A DNA stretch of 64,000 nt from NCBI GenBank assembly GCA_021442155.1, contig CM038229.1, positions 91,359,716 to 91,423,715 of the forward strand. The letters are read 5' to 3'. The notes below the pieces were generated by a model, which had not been told where the DNA came from, did not search any database, and worked only from the letters and a program-made list of their open reading frames with translations. The stretch's first letter is position 1, and each line of letters starts with the position of its first letter. This DNA is from Cymbidium sinense (taxonomy: Eukaryota > Streptophyta > Magnoliopsida > Asparagales > Orchidaceae). A program made the translations under genes and the position numbers. Of this stretch, positions 40,854-52,078 are shown piece by piece.

Positions 40854-43800
40854 TGGGACACAACTTTCAAATAGATTTTTTGTTTTCATAGACTTATGAC
40901 TTATGAGAAAGAAGTAGTGAAGTACTTTTTAAAATGCTAGACTTCTAATAAAAAGAGTTTAGAACATGCCATGCATTTCTAGAGAGAACAGATACCAGAG
41001 GTTAGCATCAGGGCTAGCTATGTGAACCTCATCCTAACACCTTATCTTATGGTCGAGCGGATCCCATCTTCTCCCCAAAAGTAGCACATCTGAAAGCCTT
41101 ATATTTCAAATTGTCCTAATTTAGTTATCCATAGCATATTAAATATAGCTTGACATAGAGGGAATTCTATAGGCAGTTCCATGGTGTGAGCTAGCTGTGA
41201 TACATAAATCAAGGGCAGCTTGTCTAGGAACAAAATAAAACCTCAACTTTGAGCATCGCATTAGGTTTCTGTGATTAGCTTGAGAAGTTGATGCTGGTTT
41301 GGTTACTATATCCAAAAAAAGCTTTGGATTTCTTCTTAATTGGCACTTGTAGAGTGTAGAGACTCCTCCATATCCACATCGAATGCAATGCCCTCCTTAA
41401 TATAAGGCTTTAACTTTTATTTCAGTCTAGCAAAGCAATTTAGGCATGAAAAGGTTTATGAAGCAAAAGTATCAGACTTGACTTTTGCTGGAAAATATGG
41501 AAACCCTTTTTCCAAGAGTGGATTGTTGGGAGGTTCTGTGACACCTTTTCATCATTGCTTTCGGGTTATCGAGTCTTTTATTTAGAAAACAGAAATAGAA
41601 AATATAACACCTATATGCATCATGTAATTATCATAGATCTCTGACTTGCTCCTTCATTTTCTTTCTTAGTGGGCATAATAAGAGTTTGTGCCCCCACTGC
41701 CTTATCTTATGAAAGTTTTCTTATTCTTATGATGTTCTTTGGATGAAAGCAAAAATACATGCTATACTAGAAAGAGAAAGTAACCTCTAAAAAGTAAGTG
41801 TCTTTATTTTAGAATCTTCTCTTACACCATATATCAAATGAAGTGAGTGCTAAATCCTTGTGGAACAAGCTACAGGATCTATTTGAGAGAAAGATGGCCT
41901 TTTTCTAAGTCTCCTCCTATCCGGTGTTCATCCCATCATTAAGCACAAAAGTAGCTTAAGGATTTCCATGCAATCCAACATCACACTAAACAACCCAAAA
42001 ATTCTCCTTCTTCATCAAAAGGAATGCTCTAGTAGAAGAAGAAATATTCCCACCTAACTTAGGAATGACAAGGGAGATAAAAAAGGAGGTTGAAATAGAT
42101 CTAGTTGATAAACTATCAGTGTCGGACCTTATAGCAGGTAGTGCATAAATTAATTTGTTTCTAGGCAGGTTTTATTGATCAATGTGTACTGAGTCTCATT
42201 TTTCTTATGCTGGTTGCTGATGAAGCACATTGCATCTTTCTTGTCTATTTGGGGCCCTTGAGCCTTGTGGACTTCCTCCATTCAGTCAGTCAAGTAAGTA
42301 ATAGTTCAACTCTGGAGTTGTTAGTGAATCTGCTACTTGATAAGGTGTAACTGTAGTTCTTGATTGAATCCTCAATTATTTGAATGTGGTGAAGTTCTCT
42401 TTCAAAAGCAAAGAATGATGTAGGTAGACTAGAAGAGAAGGAAGAGTTTTGGGCTAAAAGCTAAGGCAATGTAGCAATATTATGACTTCCTTTTATATGT
42501 CATCTAATGCTGTTCAACAGAGACTATAGACATGGCTATCTCTGAGTGGTAATCTTGACCCAAGAATCTTTTTCTTAAGAGCACTGAACCCAAGGCTGCT
42601 TTTAGGCCTAAGAAAAAGAGATATAGGCGCTAGAAAGAGGACGTGTTAACTAATTCTAAACCCAAGGCTACGGTGAAGTAAGAAGATGGTCACTATTGAA
42701 TTAAGAGATGCTTTTTATCATAATCAAGCTAGAACTCTGAGTGAAGAAGAAAGAATAGAATTCTTGATATGATAGGCCACCAAGATAGAAATAGCATTGA
42801 TTTAGTGAAAAGTTTGACGGATAAGTGACCCTTATCCTAAAAGAAAGAAGCTCCTTAGGTCCCTAATATGAGTTCAGCTATTTTCTGATAAAATGTATTC
42901 AAAGGAGAAATGCTTGGCATTGACCTACCTATGAGACATCTCAATCGAGCATGCCATTTGAAAGTAAAAGCTCCATCCAAGTCAAAAAGATGCGCATCTT
43001 AGGTTGTAAATGTTCTTTTCAACTAGTAAGCCTCTCCCAAGTGTTATGGTTTTTCTACAGTCTATTCCCCAAAGCCCCTTTTTTCCAATGGATATTCTAG
43101 AATGTTAGAGATGCTCTCCTAACATTAGCGAAATCAGAGCAGTGGGTCTGGGAAAGATGAATTATGAATCTTTCTCTAGACTAGCAATTCCGCATTGCTC
43201 TTTCATGGCGTGCTATCCCTTGGAAGGCCCTCATACTCTAATGCCATTACCATTTTGCTAGATGAGAGAAAGAGCCATAAGCATTAGATAGAGTAGTGAG
43301 AAGGAATGTGTTCATGCCCAATCAGCATCTTACCTTGCAATCTCCAGTGGCTTAGTTTCAGTGAGTTCAAGAGATGAGGATGAAGTAAGTTCAGTTTCCT
43401 CAGGTGATAAAGAATGGGAATTTCGTTCATCACAAATTGACTTAGATTAAGAAAAGACACAATGATTGAATCCCCATTTCTCTTTACTACTTGACTGATG
43501 GAAAGCTTGACTTTCTGACTTGACTATTGAATGACTCTGATCTGTAGATGTTTTCCTTCCAAATTTATTTTCCTATTTCAAAGAAGACTACTTTCAAACT
43601 AATTTTCTTATAGATTTGACTTGCTTACTAGTACACTCAACGAGAGGAGATATATGGCTAAAAAAATCCTAAAAAATATCTAAAAAAGCACTTATCGTGG
43701 CATTAGAAGACTCCATTAGATGGTTTCCTAACATTCAACCAAAAATTTAACCTATCAATAGAAAAAAAAAAAGGGATTGTTAGGAGCAGCAAATCTATCT

Positions 43801-44044
43801 CACTAAGGAGCTCCCTAATCCAGCCTAGTCAATAGCCCTTACTAATAAGTATTCCCTATGATGATGCTCTATCTACCTTAACTTTTTTTAGATCCTACGA
43901 ATGCTTTACATCTATTTCTATATTCTTTTTGTCTAGATAGAGGAGTCTAACCTTGTAATCTAACCAATATACTGTTTCATGTCTTATCTTATTTGTAGCT
44001 ATAGGTCATGTTGGTATAAACTTCCATTTAGACTTCATTTCATG

Positions 44045-44250
44045 TGTAAAGTGGATGATCCATATCATGTGACATCTTTATGTATGCATAATAGTACTTG
44101 ACTTTAGTAAGTGAGATTGATGTTGCTATCTCACCCTATTTGGTACCTTGCTCCATTTATTGGGTTTCACCACCGTTCTCTTTATGAACAAGCATAACAT
44201 TAACTATTTCATTACAAAGTTTAGGTCAGGAATGTCTCACCAACCTTTGC
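44045..44250. repeat. Dispersed repeat R, copy R2 (truncated, about 206 bp)
   Basis: The stretch corresponds to the first fifth of R1 (9,152-10,173) and R3 (62,655-63,676). Similarity stops at CCTTTGC 44,250, and unrelated sequence follows. It forms the right end of D1a. Confidence 0.9.
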
Positions 44251-47200
44251 TACTTATATTTCCATCCTCATTTTATTCTGCATAGAGTGAAGATGGAAGT
44301 ATATATCTTATTCTCTAAAAGAAAATTGATGAAATTTTCACCACAAAGCACTAAAAGAAAAGGATGGGAAACACGGTGGCATAGGAACCACAGAACCCAG
44401 GAGGGAGAAAGATGATGTATGGGATATGTGATCCTCATAGTAGGTTGGATAAAAATCCATCCGAGAGAGGGTAGCTTTCAAAAGCAAAGCCAAGAGAATG
44501 CTTTGTGTTTTCTTAGATTCTTTTTGTAGGAGTAGCACAAGGATTAGCATTCTTTACCCCATGAGAAAGCACTAACACCTTCCTCATTGGAGTTGGGCTT
44601 TGCACACTAGGAAAAGGCTTTCGCAATGGGAAACTAGCCATTAGTGATGAAGTGAACCCCACAGAGCAGTATCGAGAGGTCCCTCACAATCAAGTGCAAG
44701 ACAATTTCCCCCTTATTAGTAAAGTACCCCTCTTCCTATTTAGGGGGTGTTGACCTCATTTTTAGAATGAGCTCTCAATCCTTCCATCATAAGACACATC
44801 TAGTGATTAGGTGGACAGTCTACCTAACCCTAAAGGCTTAGAATAGTTAGCAATAGGAATAGGTCATGCCTTAGGAGTGTTTGGAAAATTTGCATACCCT
44901 ATAGCTTGAACCAAATCCTCACTTTCTCCTTTCAAGTCAAACTCCAAATCAAATCAACTTCAAATCTCAAATCACTTCCAAACTTAATTGATTTTTGTCA
45001 AACTTAAATCAATTCCATCTTAATTGATTTTCTCAAACTCAAATCAATTTCAAATGATTGAAACCCATTATTGAATTCCAAATTCCAAAAGAAAAAAAGA
45101 AATAAAATCATTCCTAAGACACTTTGATTCTATCTTATGGACTTAGCCTAAATCAAATCCAAATCAATTCAAATTCAAAATATTTTTTTAAAACCCATTT
45201 ATATTCTCATTTATATTCACAAATAAAAATGAAATATAAATTCAAATATCCAAAACTAAATTCAAAATCATGTCCAAATTCAACCAAAATTTTACCTAAG
45301 CCTTTCAAGTCAAAATCTTGAACTTAGCCAAATCAAATACAAATCAAGCCAAAACCTTGATTTTTCTTGAAGATTCAATCAATCCTTCAATCATGAATCC
45401 AAATATAAACATAAACATCAACCATCAATCCAAAACTAAATTCAAAAATTAAATCCAAATCAAACTCATGTTCACCCTTTGAACTTGAAATTATCAAGTG
45501 AATCAAAACTCATTTGACTCCACATCACCTGCAAATGGATTTATATTTCAATCATAAGTTTATATGTGAGTTAATCAAACTTGATTCAAGCTTTGATCAA
45601 GTCAATTGACCCACTTAGGCTCACTTGACCCAAAGTGACCTAAAGTACCCCTTTTGAGCCAAATTCTAATCCTAGCCAAATTGTCATTCAAGTTGAAATG
45701 AACTACTTTGCACCGTATCAACGAGGGGCTCATAGCTTAGTGAGTGTGGATGAAAAACAAAAAGATGAAGAAAAAGAAAAACTAGGAACTAGTCATCCAT
45801 CCAATGAAGGATCGATAGTTTCGTTTGTGGTCACCTGAAGAATTTTAGGTTCTTTGCTATGCATCTTTTCCCATTTGTTTGCTAAGCGTAGGCTTGTTCA
45901 TCATTACCGGCTTGCCTAGGCAAGTTGGTTCTGAGTTGACACATTTCGTGTGCCATTTTCTATCTTTCTTGCATGGGGGGCTTGGCGGCTTTGTCCGGAC
46001 TACATGAGTGGGGTGATCTGGTCTCCCCTTTGCCCGGGGTCTTCCTTTGGATCATTCGATGATATGTATTTTGCTATTGGGATAAAAATAATTGCCTCAA
46101 CATTAAATAATGTATATTTTGTAGGCTATCTAGAATTATGCCCATTGCCTCAATAATATGATTCATTTATGCATACACACCCTCTCAAAAAAGATGTGTT
46201 AGCCCAGCCTGCACTACATGTCTAATTTAGAAAAAAAAAGTTTGACATTTTTTCTTTTAATTGTAGCTCTTCTGCATTCATTCCTTAAAGAAAGTGATCC
46301 ATTATCCTATCTCTTCCCAAAAAAAAAAGAGTTGAATAAATCTTTTAGTGTTCACTAAAGTTTGATGCTTGGCCAGTGCATCTCTTCCTAGCAGACTCAT
46401 TTACATGATCAAAGTCCCTATGAGGTCTCTATCTGATATCCCTTCCTGAGCACCTCTCACTCACCCTAATCTGATGATTGGAATCACACATCTACCCCCT
46501 AGAGAGGCTTCATTTAGGAACTCATTTTTGGTCTGATGGGCGCTTGAGATCCTTTTTCATCAAGTCCATCTCTCCTACCAACAGTTCCTTGTGGCTCCTT
46601 ACTTATACCTTCGGCAACCCCATCCATCACCTCAGTGAATTCCAATGTTCATTTTTTTTCTACTTGAAGTTGATCAAACTAGTACATAATTTACACTTTC
46701 GAGAAGTTTCAATAATTTGATGTACTGTAACACCTTGGCATATGTAAACTAGTCTATAAGGAAGGTGGTTCCAAATCCAGGAATGTGATCATGCTTGATC
46801 TAGACTTGAAGGAGATCGCACATTTCTCTACCTATGTAATTTGATGAATCAATAAAAAAATGTTAGTGATCATGAATATCTAATCTTCCTGGCTTTCTAC
46901 TTTCAGAGAAGTTGCTAGTGATGACCTCTTCTTATTCTAGGTCCTGACTCATCTGGAGAATGCTATCACTTTCTCTTCTAGAAAAAACAATGTGACTTAT
47001 TTGGGTGAGGGTGGACTAAGATAGGCCGGACCTGGACTGAATGATAGGAAAATGAAGCAGTGAAGGCTTTAGAGGTGTCACTCTTCCAAGAGCACATCGT
47101 GGCATGCACAAAGACAAGGCTTGTGCATCAGGGATGAGATCACAGGGAACTATGTTTATTCTTTGGCTTAGTGCTTCTTTTTGAAAAGAAATAATAAAAA

Positions 47201-48853
47201 AGTTCAAAACTTCTTAGTCGCACCTTTCTTTCTTCTCACATTAGCCTAGTAAAACTCCTAAATGGGTGAATGCAGAAGTTTCATCGCTAGATTTCTATGC
47301 AACCTTGGTCTCGAGCTTCCATTGGGATCACTTTCATCTGACTTTTCTTTGACCTTTGTGGCTGTTAGTGAAGTGGAAACTAGATTTCATAGTGAAATGC
47401 TATATCAATTTCAGCTAGATAGATCAAGCTTCAGACTAGGAGTTCCTATTAGTGGGATAGATCTCGTTCACTCTTGAGTTGAAATGTATGCTCGATTGCA
47501 GCCATCTTGCTCTGTGGATTGTTAGCTAGTAGCTTTTTCTTTACTATGCATCTTGACTCTGTTATAGAATGGAAGCCTCAAGCATATTTCTTTCAAGACA
47601 TGATTGAAGAAAAGGCTAATGTCCTAACTCCTACGGACCTAATCCTAATGCAGTAGCTATGCTATCCATTCTTCCATAAATGAAGTGAAGTTAGCAACCA
47701 ACTTTCAAATCAACTGACTTGAAGATAGGCTGATTGGATAAGTTCCCTAAGGTCCCAGAGTGACTAGCTAAGTATCTGATGAGAGGATTCTCTTTCATGA
47801 TTTTGAAGGAGAAACTAGTGGTTGAAAGCTAGCAAGAATGAGAATGATCAGATTCATCTTTTATCACAGAACATACTGACTCATCTTAGAAAGTTTTCTA
47901 AAATGAAATAAGAAGAAAAGAGATCCTATACAAAATGATCGCTATATAGCGAATAGACCATCTTTCACTAAGAAGGTGATAGTTTGATTTTTTTTTTAAA
48001 GTGATTAGTGTTAGGCTTTGTTTGGAAGTAATACTTGTTGAATCAAAGCTAAAAATTTCTGAGAAGGGTGAAATCTTTCGATTCATGCATAAAGATATGG
48101 ATGCCATTATCAACAAATATGTTGTAGTAAATAGCCTGTATCAAGAAGGAGCAAGGTGAGAATGCAATGGATAGCTTGCTATGGTATAATCCCAAACAAA
48201 GGTATTGTTATTGCCTCGATTCAGTTGATTTGGATGCCTTTTTGATGGTCAAACTCCCATTTCCCCTTTTTCTTTTATTTCTATTGCTTTTTTTTTCTAT
48301 TCTTATGTGAATGCATGAATGAGAGGTTGATGTGTTTGACCCTTAAGGACTTGCATTTTATTTTAGGCCAACCCTAGTTAGCAATGAACTGAACAAAAGT
48401 GAAACATTCAATAGTCCCATTGTAGCTACTTATTCACACTTTCGTATGACCATAGACTACCTGACTATAAGCAGAGTTTAAGGGGCATAATGTTCTCACC
48501 CAAAAGGCATTTTGGAGCTAGTGGACAAATACCATAAAAAGAGAAGGAGCTACTTGAGAATTTGCTTTAAAATCAAAATTCTATCCAATGGGGTGATAGT
48601 AAAGTGATCAGAAGTGACGATAGTGCTAAATCCAGCACTAGTAATCAAAGAAATAACCAATTGCAGGGGAAGGAAATGGCACAAGTGAATTAGTTGTGAG
48701 GACTTCTTGAAGGCTACTAGCTTGAAAAGATAAGAGATGATACTAGGAAAAACATTGAGTTAGCATCTTGCCCTTGATGATATTGAATAAGAACTAGTTT
48801 AGAATCTTGCACAGAAGGGGAGCCAAAGGAGAGACTTCCTCTATTGAGTCTGG
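44251..48853. other. Unassigned sequence between D1a and D2a, including a G-poor CAAATC-rich block
   Basis: No gene is recognisable. From about 44,930 to 45,500 the plus strand is extremely poor in G and made of variants of CAAATC, TCAAA and CCAAA, a strongly strand-biased low-complexity block unlike the rest of the window. After 45,600 the texture returns to organelle-like. The open frame 45,950-46,156 (68 codons) has no motif I can place. Just before D2a, at about 48,830, the words CTTCCTCTATTGAGT resemble the plastid rps8-infA spacer seen at 52,140 and 55,505, so a third, decayed spacer copy may lie there. Confidence 0.45.
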
Positions 48854-51507
48854 GAGTGAGCTAGCTACACTTTCGATCTTCTCATCTTTTTTCTCCTAAT
48901 TCGAACATTGATTCTCCAACTATAACCAATCAATTTTAAAATAGAAACATCTTATCAACAAGAGAGAAGATGGATGGTGAGGACAAATGATCCAGGTAGG
49001 TGGAAGAGAAGCAAGAGCTAAAGATTTTTCATTAATATTTTCTCCTTTTTCTCCCCCTCTTTCCTTCCTTAAAATGGGTTGCCTGTGTGCCTAATAAGAT
49101 TGAAAAGTGTGCACTAAGGCAAGTAATAACTTAGTATTAGAAGGAACTGGACTATGCAAACATTCTACCACTACACGATTACTTAACCTAGGGTTCTCCT
49201 ACTAACATTATGGCTTCGTTAGTGATGGATATAGTCTCGATGGCTTTGCCTAAGTCCCTTGCTTCAAGGACTATCATACTTTCAATGGTACTGAGACTAT
49301 ACCTACCACTACCCTTTGGAAAGCTAGCATCTCGAGAGTAGAAAGAAATATCATATCATAGAGTATGATAAAACTAGTAGCTTTGAGTGTTCATGACCCG
49401 AATCAGCATAAGGAGATGTTGATGAGGGTACAATATAGAAAATACTTAACTTTAGTTTAGAGCTTGAATCAAAATATTCTTCAGTCACCCTTGGTGAGGA
49501 TTTCAGCAAGCCAGAAAGATAGATCGAGTTTAACCTCTTGATTGAAAGATGTTGGTAGAAAAAGAAGTGGCATCAGTGTTTTAGATAACTAGTTTTAGGT
49601 CTAGAGATTCATCCCCTAGTCTATGAGGAAAAGGAACTACTGGCTTTCATTTCAGTCAGGCTTATAGCCATCCATCTTTCCTTCCATTTTGTAAGGGATT
49701 TCTTGTGCTACCTTATAAGAAGCCTAGAGTAGGCTGCTATTAAATTTAGCTATCCAGAAGTGACATACTTTAGATATGAATTAATAGGAAGAGAAAGAGA
49801 TTAATGAAACATAGCTATTCTTCGTACTGAGAAAAGATTTAGATAATCTCATGATCTCCATGGGCCTGTAACCAGAATCACACCTCCGGGAATCAGTACA
49901 AAAGATTGTCTGTAGGTTTCTTCCTTTTACACCAATATTGTAATCAGGTTAGATTACACTTTCTTAAGAGGAAGAGCATAGGTAAGTCAACCTTTTCTTC
50001 ATCAACCGATGTTTCCCATTAGGATAGTCATTTCAAAGTGACAATTGCTTTGTAGTCAAGAGGATGAGTGATTTAGAGTTGACTTGCTTGTCTAAGTCAT
50101 GTTTGTTATGCTAGTTCCTCTATAGAGTGGCAAAAGCAATCCTTGGTCCAAGCTTTCCATAAGCTAGATACTCGAAAGAGTCAAGCTGGTAGAAAGCACC
50201 TGTCTTAAAGAGCTTTAGGTTGTGGAAAAAGAAAGAAGAAATGCCTTTTAGCAATTGAATCAACTCTTGGTGATGAATAAGAAGAAGGTGTTGTAAAGAA
50301 GGGAATGATTGCACTAGTCCCACACCCACGGAATGAGTAATAAAGTCTATTTAGATCCCCACCTTTGAGCATTTTCATGGAGTAGGTCACTCATGGTTTC
50401 ATTTCACATTGATGTTGAAGATCAAAATATTACTTGCCTTGCTAATACTTAACTTGTAGGATTGCACACTTGAAAAACCTTTAGAGAAAGAGATGAACCC
50501 ACATACCAATGTCTGTCTTTAAATTCCTTCTGGGGACTTGGTTGGATAAACGTCTTGAAAGGAGCCAGATAACCTACCCTCCTTGGTTGAATTCTATATT
50601 GGGTGGATTGATATTTATTTGATCAGAACTTCCCTAAGCATATGAATCTAACCCTTTTTTTAGTCTCATTGCTAAATATGGTTGTAGAAGCCCCGGGACC
50701 AACTGATTTAACCATTTCTTCTGAATTGACTTCAAAATGTTCTACTTGATTGACTAGATAGAGAAATGGAAAAATCTAGCCTGTCTTCGATTGTTGGTTT
50801 AATGATAAATTAGGATGGGGGTTTCTCCCTTTGATCCAATCCTTTCTTTGATCCATGGTCTCTTCGTCTTTTCCCATTGAATCAGATATTCTGATGAAAG
50901 ATGATTCTCTTTCTGTACCTCATCATCAAGAGGAAGAGTCGCTATCTATCTATCCATATACATATCGACAAATGTGATTCCAAGGATTGGTTGATTGTCC
51001 CTCACCAGTAGCTAGAGGAGAAGAAATGAATGATGTCTCGACTTGAGTACATATAAGCCAACTATTCCCTCTCTTTTGCTCAGTGAATTTGAAGTGGAGC
51101 ATGGATTCGACCATCTATTCCTCTCATCACCCTTCCTGATCAACTAGATGTGTCAAACCCAGAATTCCTCCCTTAAGTTTAGTTTGTGGGTGGTAGTCTA
51201 ACTGGATTGGTACCTCATTGAGCTAAGGTAAGTTAAGGTTTGCCACTCCACAGTTTTCTCTATAGTTATGGCCTTAAAAAGCAAATTGAGTCATGAGGTG
51301 TGTAGCAAACTAATCCTCTGTGCCTCAACAACCACTATGAATATGCTTGTTTGTCTCTATAGCTGACCCTTCTTTCAAATTTCTATCTTTGGTCCCCTAC
51401 TTTGGTGACCTAACTTGGCTAACTCTGGATTTCTATGTTCTACGCCCTTTGCCACCTAGTTCAAACCATGGTCATTCTTCCTACCAAAATTGGTAATTGT
51501 ATGGAGA

Positions 51508-51802
51508 TTAGATCCTAAGTAGCAATAGGATGCTTTGGTTGGATGAACAATCCAAAGAATTCTCTATAGCAAGAGCACACAAGATTGACCATTTCTTATC
51601 ACAACCTTTCTTTGTGGCATAAGTCTTTACTGGTTCTCCAAGGAAATATACTGGTCTCACAGAAAAATTAGGGGGTTCCATTTCATCCTTTTTGGAGAAT
51701 TAGACGGTCTTCTCAAGCAGGTCCTTTCTTTGGTGGGTAACATCGATGATGCTACTGTGAAAGATATAAACTTAGAAGATAAGAGAAATTGAAGAAACAA
51801 AT
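51508..51802 (+). pseudogene. atpB: Plastid atpB 3'-end pseudogene, copy a
   Basis: atpB encodes the catalytic beta subunit of the plastid ATP synthase CF1. Only the C-terminal end is present. In this copy I read [27 protein letters not shown], a stop, and VFTGSPRKY, which match the conserved C-terminal domain, followed after a frameshift by the decayed tail and by GAAATTGAAGAAA at the position where atpB and atpE overlap in many plastids. Roughly 95 of about 498 codons remain. The similarity starts abruptly at about 51,508. Stops and frameshifts show that it is dead. Confidence 0.9.
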
Positions 51803-51966
51803 TGAAATCTTTGTGTACTGACTCTTAATATAATAATTTAGGATTCTGAACTGAATGAGATTCTTTTCTCTACTAAGTAGGCAAATTAGAATATTACCAA
51901 ACCATGACCCCTTTGCCATGGCTATAGACATAGGGCTTTTGAGAAAATGGGTAAATGACCGATTGT
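51796..51966 (+). pseudogene. atpE: Plastid atpE 5'-part pseudogene, copy a
   Basis: atpE encodes the epsilon subunit of the plastid ATP synthase and normally overlaps or abuts the end of atpB, as here. The sequence matches the first 55-60 codons: TTTGTGTACTGACTC near the start, then the words for ILFSTK, and a PNH block at about 51,900. The family start ATG is lost and several stops are present. At about 51,966 the match ends and rps8 sequence begins without a spacer, so the normal second half (helical C-terminal domain) is missing. Confidence 0.88.
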
Positions 51967-52078
51967 TTAATAAGATTTTAGGTGGAATGGGAATTATAGT
52001 TCTTTCTACTTCTTGAGGTGTAATGATAGATCAAGAAGCTCGACTAGAAGAGGGGAAATTTGTTATTATATATGGTGA
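51967..52078 (+). pseudogene. rps8: Plastid rps8 3'-end pseudogene, copy a
   Basis: rps8 encodes plastid small-subunit ribosomal protein S8. Only the last 35 codons or so are present: ILGGMGI, VLSTS, a stop in place of the usual Arg (TGA at 52,014-52,016), GVMIDQEARLE, and the terminal ATATGGTGA at about 52,070-52,078. Part of the Gly-Ile-Gly-Gly region is deleted, which shifts the end out of frame. It is fused directly to atpE sequence on its left. Copy b shows a different base change at the same Arg codon. Confidence 0.9.

Larger units (their letters stand above)
38946..44250. repeat. Long duplication D1, copy a (about 5.3 kb)
   Basis: This stretch matches 56,938-62,858 base for base over long runs in the same orientation, with scattered substitutions and small indels. 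Examples are the blocks starting ATCCAATTGCAGACC at 38,946, the mitovirus-like piece at 39,945, and GATGTTTTCCTTCC near 43,546. It lacks about 600 bp present in the other copy at 60,850-61,448. It stops at 44,250, exactly where the match with the dispersed repeat R breaks off, whereas copy b continues into full-length R3. Apart from the polymerase-like piece I recognise no protein. A run of 12 G lies at 40,842-40,853, against 6 G at the equivalent place in copy b. Confidence 0.92.
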
